In this document: positions 22,171-32,894 of the stretch, piece after piece
How positions within the stretch are numbered: position 1 is the stretch's first letter
Layout of the letters: each line of letters begins with the position of its first letter
Origin: Aspidapion aeneum
Taxonomy: Eukaryota > Arthropoda > Insecta > Coleoptera > Brentidae
Assembly: GCA_963576565.1 (NCBI GenBank)
Contig: OY755042.1
Span: 106,941,314-107,005,313 of the forward strand
Direction: 5' to 3'
Length of the DNA: 64,000 nt
The notes under the pieces: model-generated
The model's database searches: none
What the model saw: only the letters and a program-made list of their open reading frames with translations
Told to the model about the DNA's origin: nothing
Made by a program: the position numbers and the translations under genes

Positions 22171-23805
22171 GATTTTGACCCACAAAAGGAGGAACGGGGA
22201 GTTAATTAAAAGAAAATAGATTTTGGAAAATTGCCATTCAAATTTTGGTACAAAGAAAATATTTTTGAGTAATATTTCCTTAATGAAAATGTTTTCTAAC
22301 TGTTTATTTAAAATGTTCTGCAAAACGAACATGCGAAACGACACACCGTGTTTAGTGTATGGTCGCACTTTCGCACCGGTATACATTTCTGAAAGAAAAT
22401 ATGGTAAGTGGGTAACAAAATGTTATGCACATTAAACTACTGGGCGTTCTGTTTACACATGTCTAATATGCAATTCAAATCTACTGTTAAGTAAAGCTAT
22501 CAATTAAAATGTAAAATGAACAGAATAATAGTCGCGTAAAATGAATGACAACTTAATAAAAATTATTCCCTAGTGGGCATAGATTATGAAATTGTTAATA
22601 CAATAACTGACAGATATTTATTAAATGACTGAAATGAATTTTTATTGGTCAAATCAATGTCATATTTTCGTTTACAAGATGATGAATGATCTTGTTTCTG
22701 TTTCAATGTATAAAACAACACCTTCCTTGAAGTTACGCAATTTTAATATTCTTTAGGTAATATGATTATTATTTACGTTTATTTTTATTTTGTTTCAGGT
22801 TCGTAAACTACAGCTACCTGCAGTAAATTTTGACCTAACATGTACCTAAATACTGATATTTGTAAGTAAATAAAAAAACAACTTTTATTTTGTTAAACCT
22901 ACCAAAGTTACCAGGGCGTATCCAGAGAAAAATTTCGTGGCGGAATAAGAAGTTAAATAACATAACATTTAAAAAATTTACGTTTTTTTTGGGAAATGTT
23001 TTTTTTTCTACCAAAAAGTCTGTAACAAACTTTGTTAGTTTTGCACCCTGTTACTTGTGTCCGTTTATCAATATTTATCAATATTAATGTTATTCCTGGA
23101 TTAAAATATATAAACGGGATGTAATCCCCTCCCAACTAAAAGACAGTTATTGAAATTAAAAAAATAGTCCATGTTGGTTGAAAAATCATGCTTTAAAATT
23201 GAATTTTGCGTTTGTTTTCAATATCTCGAAAAGCAAAGTTTGTACAGTATTTTTAGTTATTACAAAAGTGCTTGCAAGAAATTTTATTCAACGCCGAATT
23301 TCAATATAATTATATGGAGTAACTAATAAAAAAAAATATAATAGTTTTTGGGGTTTTGATTATAAAAATCTAAAAACGTTAAAAAACTTTAATTGTGAAT
23401 TTTGTTTTTTTATAAAAAGAATGAAAATAGAACTAGGTAACTTAAAACTAGCAAACATATTGCCTTACGACTAAAAATATTTGGTTTTTTTTCTAAACTA
23501 TGAATAAGTTCCTACGAGAGTAATTTTTAATAAATTTTCTCAAACTGGGAACGTTGGCAGCTAAATGGCGAAAATATATTTATTGATTATTGAGTTAACG
23601 TATCCCAGACAGACGGGCGCCATTTTAGTCGCTAGGTCTTTTTTGACACAAACTTATTTTGAGTGAAAATAAAAAGTTTTTTAATGATCCCAATAGCCTT
23701 CCATCCAAAAAATCCAGTTAAAAATACGCAAAAAAATTTTTAACTATTTTTTAGCAGCTGCTCAAATCTTGGATTAATCTCGTAGTGAAGGCAAGTAATA
23801 TTATA
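22171..23805. other. Unassigned, with a reverse copy of the 31-bp repeat
   Basis: About 22205-22330 contains the AACATTTT repeat pattern on the minus strand (frame reads LQNILNKQLENIFIKEIL). The remainder shows no gene. A TTTTATTTTGTTTCAGGT at 22785 resembles a splice acceptor, without supporting exon. Confidence 0.35.
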
Positions 23806-24505
23806 CAGGGTGTCTCTAAAAGGTCTGTACAAAATCTTAGCACATATTCCTGAGGTCAAAATAAGTCGATTTAAAGCAACTTTACCTTAGTCCGAAAAAC
23901 ACCCTGTTTTTTATTTTAACTGAACCAAGTGAAACTATTTTTCCAGAAATTGACTGATACCTACCGAAAATGATTAAACGACAAAAAAAAATTAATAACT
24001 CGCATTTACTAACTAAATTTAATCCTCAAAGGTAGCAGCAAAATCTTTTGATACAAAATAATTTCAATATTCCATTGCGGCATCGAACACTAAAAACGGA
24101 AATATCTCGAAAACGGCTCCCCCTAGCAGATTTTATCAAAAGTACCTTTTTTGCTTAAAAAAGTTCAGGAAATTATTTTATCAACACAAAAAGTTGAAAA
24201 ACACACTGAAAAAAAAGTTATGGTCATTTTAAATCATAAGATGAGCATTGTGAAGCGCCCTCTAATGGCCACAGCGAAAAAGTGTCCATATTTAGGTTTC
24301 GCATCCCAAAAAACCCCCGAGTACCAATTTTTTAAGTAATGCGTTGAGAAATGTTCATAAATTTTAATAAAATCGATTTTTAATTTTTAAATTCACCTCT
24401 CTGAAACGGAGCAATTTTGAACTAAGGTAATTTGCATTAAATCGACTTATTTTGACCTCAGGAATATGTGCTAAGATTTTGTACAGACCTTTTAGAGACA
24501 CCCTC
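23806..24505. mobile_element. TIR element with about 70-90 bp inverted repeats (700 bp)
   Basis: The left end begins CAGGGTGTCTCTAAAAGGTC and the right end is its near-exact complement (only the outermost base differs, ACCCTC). The arms agree for some 70 bp (including AATCTTAGCACATATTCC and GAGGTCAAAATAAGTCG) and weakly further. TATA flanks both sides (23802-23805, 24506-24509). No transposase; a 62-codon frame inside has no motif. Confidence 0.88.
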
Positions 24506-24761
24506 TATAAAACACCACTGTTTCAGATATTAAGCAATAGGTTCATTTAGAAATTGAATGAAAAACGGACCAAGATATGTTGCCAGTTTGCATACAGTTA
24601 TCTGTAAAATATACTTAAGATTTTAGTTTTTTTTTAAATAGAATACTTAATCAAACTTTAGTTCTTCCATCAACTTCAATTCTGGCAAAAAAAATTCGAA
24701 TTGTCCATCTACTACTTTACCACTATCAAATATTTTATTATTTTTCAGTCCTAAACACTCC

Positions 24762-24786
24762 GGGGGGGGGGCTTGACTCCCCCCCC
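24762..24786. repeat. G10 and C8 homopolymer pair
   Basis: Ten G residues, 7 bp spacer (CTTGACT), then eight C residues. It could form a G/C hairpin or a G-rich structure, or be an assembly artefact. Confidence 0.8.
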
Positions 24787-24799
24787 AGGTAGGGCCCTG

Positions 24800-25400
24800 T
24801 AAGTTACAATCTTTGGTAGCTATCTTAAAGTATAGCAGATAACTATTTTAAATACTTTCTGCCACAGCGCACTTTTCTTATGTTTTTCATTTTGCAATTA
24901 TGGACAGAATAGACAAAGATTCTAAGAATTTCGCGTTTCTTAACTTAATTCTTGTTCTATGCCAAAAAAACTTAAAACATCTCTTAGATAGAATTTTATT
25001 TTAGTTTTTTTAAATAAGAAAATTGCATTTTTAATTTAGAAAATTTAAAATCTTCGGTAGGAAATATAAAGCATAGCAGAAAACTTTTCTTAAAACTATT
25101 TAGGTATATCTGCTATAACACATTTCATTTCCTAACATGTTTTTTAATGTTATTTCGCAATAATAGAAAAAATAGACGTATATTCTGAGAATCTCACGTT
25201 TCTCAACTTAGTTCTTGCTCTATAGTCTATGCCAAACAAACCCAAAATATGACTCAACAAAAAAAACCTTAATTTACTTTACTATTTTGCATCATGCACG
25301 AGACTGAAGGTAAAAAACTTCAATTTATTTCTCTTGATTAAGTCATATTTGGTCAATTTAGTTCTTTAGACAAGAAAATTGCATTTTAAATTCCGTTCAG
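24800..25400 (+). repeat. Satellite-like array, left block (diverged units)
   Basis: Shares unit blocks with 27995-29930: ATTCTGAGAATCTCACGTTT near 25172, GTTCTTGCTCTATAGTCTAT near 25203, AAGAAAATTGCATTTTTAAT near 25017, and ACATTTCATTTCCTAACATG near 25120. Units are more diverged here than on the right. The LINE-D and LINE-B insertions separate the two blocks. Confidence 0.75.
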
Positions 25401-25573
25401 CAATTAAGAGCTGGGCCAAATGTTGTAATGGCAAACAACACGCCTTTTGTCTTCGAACAGATTTCGCTCTCACGAACTGAATTCGAATAATGTCATTAAC
25501 AAACGTCCAATAAAAATTAAACTGTGTTAAAAGCTTTTGTTTAGGTATCCACATAAAAGATATGTATAGTCGT

Positions 25574-26032
25574 AGAGAATTCGTAGACCGTCCAAAAGCA
25601 GCATCCAGAATTAGATGGATGCTGGGACGGACACGAAAAGACCTCGGACTGCTGATAGGTACTCTAACCGGACATAACCGGTTGAGGAAGCACATGACAC
25701 GTATAGGAGTCGAGAATGACCCTACCTGCCCAGCCTGTGGACAGGAAGAAGAGACATCAAGACACCTCGTGGCAGAATGCGAGGCCTACGCAAGGATGAG
25801 ACAACAGGCACTCGGAGCGCCAACTCTGAGCGAGGAAGAACTGCACATGCTCAAATGGGCAGACTTACTGGACTTTGTAAAGAGAACAGGAAGGCCCAAT
25901 GAGTTACCCGACCATCAAAGGGAAGTGCAGGGAGTGGGTTAAGGGACAGTCTTGGGGCATGGCAAAAAGGGCCTACTCTGGCCTACTTGTCAGACCTGCG
26001 GGTCAACCCCCCCCCACTACTCCTACTACTAC
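25574..26032 (+). pseudogene. LINE-D 3' end with 13-bp target duplication
   Basis: TATGTATAGTCGT at 25561-25573 and 26033-26045 brackets the insertion. The insert holds a 126-codon frame reading RDLGLLIGTLTGHNRLRKHM, DPTCPACGQEEETSRHL and VAECEAYARMRQQALG: a C-x2-C-x8-H-x4-C knuckle of the RNase H-downstream region of R1/I-like LINEs. It ends with CCCCCCCC and (CTA)n, the tail seen in the 21.6-kb copy. RT is absent because of 5' truncation. The intact frame and exact target duplication indicate a fairly recent insertion. Confidence 0.88.
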
Positions 26033-26045
26033 TATGTATAGTCGT

Positions 26046-26484
26046 GGTCTGGCTAGAAAATAACTGGAATGCCAAAAATGTTATCAATTTTAATGTTTTT
26101 GAAGTGTAAACTTCCTTAGGCGCGTTTAGCAGTTTTTGTGGGTACTGAATTGAACTGAGCCGTCGGGCTCGGCTATGTAACGCTCATTCGGGTGAAGTCG
26201 GCTCGAGTCGACTAACTGTGAGAGAAACAATCAGCGAGCGATATGATGATGCAGATGAAGACCAGTACACAGAAGAGTTCGGTTGGTGCGCTTTGCAGAA
26301 TATGTTATGAGCCAGTATTAATAATTTTACCTTCTGCCGTGTGGTCTTAAGCACACACAATTTTTTTTTAATGTATGGACAATTTAAATGCTTTTATATC
26401 ATCAAGTACAATTTTCTATATTTTAGATTACGTTCCTGTTTCTTTTTTTTTATCGTGTTTCTTCCATAGATATTAAAAAATAAT
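26046..26484. other. Unassigned, with GC-richer stretch
   Basis: 26150-26290 is GC-rich (GAGCCGTCGGGCTCGGCT, GTGAAGTCGGCTCGAGTCG) with small inverted repeats. No gene or family recognised. Confidence 0.35.
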
Positions 26485-27480
26485 GCGACGACAGATATAT
26501 AGCGAAGCAACAACATCTATCAAAATCCACAAAGGAACCAAGTCAACCCGCATAGGAAAAAGTGTCAGAGAGGGTGACACAATATTCCTTAAACTATTTA
26601 ACGAGGCCCTAGAAGATGTGTTAGAAAATTTAGATTGGGAAAGAATAGGCATCCAAAATAAGCGGACAATACTTGAACCACATATATCGTATGTGGCTGA
26701 TGATATTGCCTTAATAACAGATAAGAAAGAAGAACTAATAAAAGTGCTGGAAGAACTGGATACAGCAGCTAAAAATATAGACTTGAGTATGAGCTACACT
26801 AAAACTAAAATCATAACAAACACAGATAAAGATTTTACGATCCGAATGAACCAATATCTGGAACAAATTATTAAACTAAAAGAAGAAAATCGAACAGCTG
26901 AAATCAAAAAACCTTTCTGTACTTACCTAGACTATCCCAGACTTGAACAGTTACAATATCAAACATGGATAAGGTAACAAGAGCACAAAGATCAATGAAA
27001 AGACAAATGTTAAATGTAAAACTAACGCACAGAAAAGGGAATGAACTGAATAAATCAAAAGTAAGGGATGTCAGAGGAGAAGTAGCAAAATTAAAATTAA
27101 AATTTACCGGTCATAATATTAGACAGAAAGACGATCGATGGAACAAATAATGTATTGTAAACTGGAGACCTTGGGAATTTTAAAGAAATACGAGAAGATC
27201 CCAAATAAGATGGGCGGACGATTTAAAGAAACGTGCAGGAACTAGATGCATGAACACGGCGACAGACAGAGAAGAGTGAAAGATATTGAGGAAGGCCTAT
27301 GTCCAAAGATAAATCGAAGCAGATACTAATGAGAAAGAAGACCCCAAATGAGATGGGCGGACGATTTGAAGAAACGTGCGGGAACTAGATGCATGAACAC
27401 GGCGACAGACAGAGAAGGGTGAAAGATATTGGGGAGGCCTATGTTCAAAGATAAATCGAAGAAGATACTAATGGAATGTT
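26485..27480 (+). pseudogene. LINE-B (RTE-like) ORF2, RT to C-terminus
   Basis: An open frame 26483-26977 reads RRQIYSEATTSIKIHKGTK, GDTIFLKLFNEALEDVLENL, YVADDIALITDKKEELIKVL and LDTAAKNIDLSMSYTKTKI; the RT catalytic block is V-A-D-D (normally YADD), keeping both aspartates. After a shift, 26965-27150 reads MDKVTRAQRSMKRQMLNVKL and RGEVAKLKLKFTGHNI. The end has RWADDLKKRAGT and NTATDREE. The 3' end is tandemly duplicated (next entry). RT N-terminal part is missing. Confidence 0.82.
27194..27480 (+). repeat. 143-bp tandem duplication of the LINE-B 3' end
   Basis: GAAGATCCCAAATAAGATGG at 27194 recurs as GAAGACCCCAAATGAGATGG at 27337, and the following 120-odd bases (ACGATTT, GAACTAGATGCATGAACACG, AAATCGAAG-AGATACTAATG) repeat with a few differences. 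Confidence 0.85.
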
Positions 27481-27994
27481 TTTAAAGTATAGTTTAATAA
27501 TATAGTCTGATAAAAATAAACATTGTGCAAAAGGCATACAAAAACTAAGCACAATACATGATCGCAGTAAAATGAAAGTTTGACCCGACAAATCCTTGCA
27601 GTTGACTATGAATGGGCATTTTTCTTGTCTTTGTGTAAGAACAATTTAAGCTCGCCTATTATATCATAGCTCCAAGAGGGCGTGTCAGCACGATTTGTAT
27701 TTTAATAACCAATATTTTTTAGGATAGATACCATTTTTGATTGTCTGAAGGTTAGCATTATCGATTTGAGCAAATTGTCTCACGTCAAAAACACACAAAC
27801 AATGTATTAGTCAAATTAAAGGAACCTTGCCCTCAGGTTGATCAAAATATGTTTTACATTCACGAGGAATTTGATTGTGTAATTGACCTACAAGATCTAT
27901 AAGAAACATATTTTTTAGGATAATGAATGTAGACCCTGTGGCGAAATTCATATTTTTTATTTTAAATCACCAATTAGATATTGACAAGTTCCTG
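27481..27994. other. Unassigned AT-rich sequence
   Basis: No gene or repeat boundary recognised; it separates the LINE-B copy from the right satellite block. Confidence 0.35.
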
Positions 27995-29930
27995 ATTTTA
28001 TTTGCATAAAGTTTAGCACAAAAAATAATTGTGTCGTTGAATTAAATGAAACTAAAATTTAATCCTGACGTATGTGCTAATGCTGTTGTTCATGAAGATA
28101 CTGAAGCGTCTCATTGAAACTGAGCTTTCGCAAATCATTAATTTGTTGATCATTAACCCGAGACCGACATTTTTCATAAACCATACAATGGCCAGATTTT
28201 AGTAAAACTATGACCTCCAAATAACTGAAATCTAGAACATTTAATTAGTTAATTTTGTTTTTTTCTGTAAGATAAGTTTTTTAGAGAAGAAAATTGCATT
28301 TTTGATTCAGAAAAGGTAAGAATTTTAAAGCATATCAGAAAAATTTTGTAAAATAAAAATGTCATTTTGCAATTATAGACAAAATAAACGTAGATTCTGA
28401 GAATCTCACGTTCCTCAACTAAGTTCTTGCTCTATAGTCTATGCTAAACAAACTCAAAAAATAATTGTGTCTTTAAAGGTTCGTTTACATTAAAATTTAA
28501 TTCTGCCGAATGTGCTAATGTTGTTGTTTATGAAGATGCTGAAGCAATGTTAAGTCTCGTTGAAACTGAGCTTTCGCAAATCATTAATTTGTTGATCATT
28601 AACCCGAGACCGACATTTTTCATAAAACATACAATGGCCAGATTTTAGTAAAACTATGACCTCCAAATAACTGAAGCTGCTTGCTTGACAAAAAATAATT
28701 GTGTCTTTAAAGGTTCGTTTACATTAAAATTTAATCCTGTCGAATGTGCTAATGCTGTTGTTTATGAAGATACTGAAGCAATGTTAAGTCTCGCTGAAAC
28801 TGAGCTTTCGCAAAGTCATTAATTTGTTGAACATGAACCCGAGACCGACATTTTTCATAAAACACACAATGGCCAGATTTTAGTAAAACTATGACCTCCA
28901 AATAACTGAAATCTAGAACACCTGATTAGTTAATTTTGTTTTTCTTCGTAAGATAAGTTTTTTAGAGAAGAAAATTGCATTTTTAATTCAGAAAAGGTAA
29001 GAATTTTAAAGCATGTCAGAAAAATATTCATCGAACTAATTAGATACATCTGCTATAGCACATTTCATTTCCTAACATGTTTGTCAATATCATTTTGAAA
29101 TAATAGACAAGATAAACGTAGATTCTGAGAATCTCACGTTTCTCAACTTAGTTCTTGCTCTATAGTCTATGCTTAACAAACCTAAAAAATAATTGTGTCT
29201 TTAAAGGTTCGTTTACATTAAAATTTAATCCTGACGAATGTACTAATGCTGTTGTTTATGAAGATACTGAAGCAATGTTAAATCTAGTTGAAATTGAGCT
29301 TTCGCAAAGTCATTAATTTGTTGAGCCTTAACCCGAGATCGACATTTTTCATAAAACATACAATGGCTAGATTTTATAAAACTATGAGCTCCAAATAACT
29401 GAAATCTAGAACACTTAATTAGTTAATTTTGTTTTTCTTTGTAAGATAAGTTTTTTAGAGAACTCATTTTTAATTCAGAAAAGGTAAGAATCTTAAAGCA
29501 TATCAGAAAAATATTCATCGAACTATTTAGATACATCTGCTATAGCATGTTTGTCAATGTCATTTTGCAATAATAGACAAGATAATCGTAGATTCTGAGA
29601 ATCTCACGTTTCTTAGCTTAGTTCTTGCTCTATATTCTATGCAAAACAAACCCAAAAAATAATTGTGTCTTTAAAGGTTCGTTTACATTAAAATTTAATC
29701 CTAACGAATGTGCTAATGCCGTTGTTCATGAAGATACTGAAGCAATGCTAAGTCTCGTTGAAACTGAGCTTTCGCAAAGTCATTAATTTGTTGATCATTA
29801 ACCCGAGACCGACATTTTTCATAAAACATACAATGGCCAGATCTTAGTAAAACTTATGACCTCCAAATAACTGAAATCTAGAACACTTGATTAGTTAATT
29901 TCGTTTTCTTCCGTAAGATAAGTTGGCAAA
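27995..29930 (+). repeat. Satellite-like tandem array of about 480-bp units, with conserved short frame
   Basis: The anchor AATAATTGTGTCTTTAAAGG occurs at about 28459, 28694, 29189 and 29669, with a variant at 28024; spacings are about 435, 235, 495 and 480 bp, so one unit is about half length. Each unit contains CGAGACCGACATTTTTCAT, ACAATGGCCAGATTTTAGT, ATTCTGAGAATCTCACGTTT and GTTCTTGCTCTATAGTCTAT. After the anchor, four of five units keep one open frame reading CVFKGSFTLKFNPDECANAV, then EDTEAMLSLVETELSQ, with mostly conservative changes. I do not recognise this peptide. Further into the unit, GAAAAGGTAAGAATT resembles a splice donor. Confidence 0.85.
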
Positions 29931-30919
29931 GTTAAAAGACATGCCTTTGTTACATTTTATTGGTGTAAGTGCTTCACGTTCCATTTATTTTACTTTCTTT
30001 CTTTAACACTGCATCTTGTCTTTCTGTATTAAAGGTAGTATGCTAAACAAAGGCTGTACATTTATATGCATTAATGAATTTTTTTAAAGGTATATGCTGG
30101 GACTAAAACTATAAAATCCGCCAAGTTTCAAATATTAACATTTTCATCTTTTTCTTGGCCTCCCTCTTTTCTTAGTGTTCTTGTCTCATATAGATTTCTA
30201 TATCAAGCACTGTTACAGTTTCGGTCAAATGTCTTTCATTTCTACTATAAACAGCAACATAAATGGATTATTTAATTTTAAAAAACCTTAATTTTTAATA
30301 CAAGGTTTTTTTTATGTTTGTCTTTTGTCTTTCGTAATCTGGAAAACATACTAATATTGCTTATTGCAAAGTAGCAAGAAGTAGATGAACAAAAGACGTA
30401 AAACTTTCCAAGAATTTCTTTTTATCTCATTCAACATTGAACCATATGCTTTCCGATATACAGTAATAAACATGGCAATAATCAATTTACAAAGAATTTC
30501 TATGGACTGAACCAAACCCTGACCTTGTATATTTAGACGACGTCGATTATTGTAATTGGATTTAATTAACTGATACAGGGTGGCAAACAACCTAAAATAG
30601 TATATTTCTGCTAAATGCTAAATGCTACTCACTAACTCACTTCCCCAGTAAGAACTCTGCCTCAAACAAAATTGGAATCACTAAACATATTATCGACAAA
30701 TTCAATACTGAAAAAGTATCAGAAAACCAATCAAGTGTTGCTAAAAAAAACTCATCAAAATCCCATACCAATATCATTGCTAACAACAACAAGCTCTTAC
30801 CAATGATGGCATCTATATTCAAGCAACCGGACTACAGATTAAGCTACAAATCAAAAACTACAGCTCACTAGAAAAATATCGAGTTTAAAGGTGAGTGAAG
30901 AAATATTATATGAATTGAA
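29931..30919. other. Unassigned AT-rich sequence
   Basis: No gene recognised. Weak minus-strand frames at 30351-30590 and 30637-30822 have no domains that I can identify. Confidence 0.3.
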
Positions 30920-31715
30920 AAAAATATTGTACGATATCTTAGAGATTTAATTGAGAACAATTTTCATGAACAATAAGAAGAAGAGCAAAGTTGGTTTTGT
31001 GCAGGCAGATCTTGTAGTGATAATGTTTTTTGTCTGAAATAAGTAATTGAGAAAAGGAATGCAAGAAATATAGACATTCATGTTACCTTTGCGGACCTAC
31101 AAAAAGCATTTGATACCGTTCCATTAGAAAAATTATAGACAGTGTTAGGGCAAATTAATATTAATCATACATACATTAAAGCGATAAAAGAACTATATAA
31201 AATCTGAAATTGAAATTGGAAATCAACTTTCAAAAGAATTCCTGGTAACGGAAAGCTTAAGACAAGGATATTGTATCTCTCCAACTCTTTTTACAATATA
31301 TATCGCAATAGCACTAGAAAACTGAAAACGTAAAGTACACGGCATATGAATACAATTTAACGACCGATTTACTATATATACACTACAGTTTGCTGACGAC
31401 CAAGTAATTGTAGCTGATGATAAAGAAGATATGGATTATATGATAAGAAAGTTAACGAAAGAATACGAAAGGGGTTAACAGTGAACATGGACAAGACAAA
31501 ATATTTATGGAAACGAATTAAGTGAGTTAGAACTGGACGATGGCAAATAATATCTCAATCTTTATGCAATGAGTGTGTATACTTGTATGTCACATTTGAT
31601 AAGACAGGAACAGATTAAAAAGAACTGGAAAAAAGAAAAGCAAAAAAGGAAATATCTAGAACAGATCATTTTAGAACTGAGACCATAAAACAAAGATTGG
31701 GAATCAGGGGAAGCA
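30920..31715 (+). pseudogene. LINE-A RT (relic)
   Basis: Blocks: RYLRDLIENNFHEQ-like at 30940, ADLQKAFDTVPLEKL near 31095 (family VDLQKAYDT), CISPTLFTIYIAIALEN near 31280, FADDQVIVADDKEDMDYMIR near 31385, VNMDKTKYLW near 31475, and KTGTD-KELEKRKAK near 31600. Then an internal deletion jumps to EISRTDHFRTETIKQRLGI before the copy stops at about 31715. Catalytic FADD is intact but the frame has many stops. Confidence 0.82.
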
Positions 31716-32019
31716 TAAATTCCCCTTCCACAAACTTTATAGTATAACCTAGTATTAATTTTTGTAAAATAGTATTAAAATGTATGTATTACCCTGTACA
31801 AAACTGTGCGCAATAAAATGGCTTTAAGAATATAATGTGAAGATAATAGTAATTTCTTTGATTTTACTCCAAACAAGGTGATTACGGAGAATAATGGTTT
31901 AAACTTAACAACGATTACATTACAAACTATTTTTAGGTTGCCGATATAATAACGTTTGTAATAAATTTAATTGATCACTTTCTCACAATAAATCTAGCTA
32001 TCTTAAAGATAACTAAGAG
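31716..32019. other. Unassigned AT-rich sequence
   Basis: No gene or repeat boundary recognised. Confidence 0.35.
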
Positions 32020-32610
32020 TTAACAAAAGTTCTCTTTTTCGATGCAGACGAAGAAATTGAATTTGAATTTGAATTTGAATATATGACCTATCTAAAACCC
32101 GACTTCGGAATGAGCTACGAAAGTTAAACTTTGCACAGTCGTAGATCTTTATAGAGTTAACAACCCCTCCAAGTTTCATAAAGTAGTTTCGAAATTTAAA
32201 AAAAAAAACATCGAAATCGCCGCTCACTCACTCATGTATAGATCATCAAAATTCTACTGTACTTCCAGACATGCTATAAAGCTGAAATTTGGCAGACTGA
32301 TAGAAATTATGACCAAACCCTTGGAAAAAATCAATCGCTAGAGAGCTGAGCTTTGGCAGACTAATAGGCAATATGACAAAACTTTTTTTAAAAAATTAAA
32401 AACACTAACATTTTAATTTACTACCCTCCCCCATAAATGTAAATTTATGGAAAAGTAACATTGTCTGAGCTTCGAAAGGCTGATAGGAAATATGATAAAA
32501 CCATAGGAAAAAATTGAAAAACTTAATAAGGCAAAAGTTTTGAACAATTTTCGCATATTTTACTACTTCAAAACTTAAATATTATTCAAATCCTTTAAAA
32601 AAGGAGTGAA
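32020..32610 (-). repeat. Dispersed repeat rep-F, copy 1
   Basis: On the minus strand it matches 53557-53760 and 55680-56110: shared blocks GAGTGAGTGAG, AAATTTCGAAACTAC, GGGGTTGTTAACTCTAT, AGGATTTGAATAATATTTA. It has internal imperfect direct repeats (GCTGAAATTTGGCAGACTGA; GCTGAGCTTTGGCAGACTAA; CTGAGCTTCGAAAGGCTGAT) in 32280-32490. Next to it is a palindromic element in both copies 1 and 2. No coding evidence. Confidence 0.75.
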
Positions 32611-32894
32611 ATCATAACAAAAACATTTCATGTAAAAAAAGGCAAGTACGCGATAATTCTCCAATACAAATTTCGAATTATGGCTGCAAATGACTCTTAG
32701 GCACTGTGCTAAATTGAACATAAACAAGTTTGGCTGTAATAGCAAAGTTTAAAAAAACATTTCCAAACTAGTAAGAACCTTTCATTTTAAAATTTGTATT
32801 TGAGAACTTGACTTTACTTTATCTCAATTCTTTTTACGGAATCCGATTTTCGCGTACTTTGGTTTTTTTTTACATGAAATGTTTTTGTTATGAT
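32611..32894. mobile_element. Palindromic (foldback) element, copy 1
   Basis: It starts ATCATAACAAAAACATTTCA and ends with TGAAATGTTTTTGTTATGAT. The right half matches, in reverse, the left half of the copy at 53246-53556 (AAACATTTCCAAACTAG, AATACAAATTT, GCACTGTGC), so the whole element folds on itself; here the left arm has an internal deletion. Non-coding. Confidence 0.8.

Noticed and set aside
22741..22830. Splice-acceptor-like TTTTGTTTCAG followed by GT
   Set aside because: No exon-like open frame follows and no donor partner is visible; common by chance in T-rich DNA.
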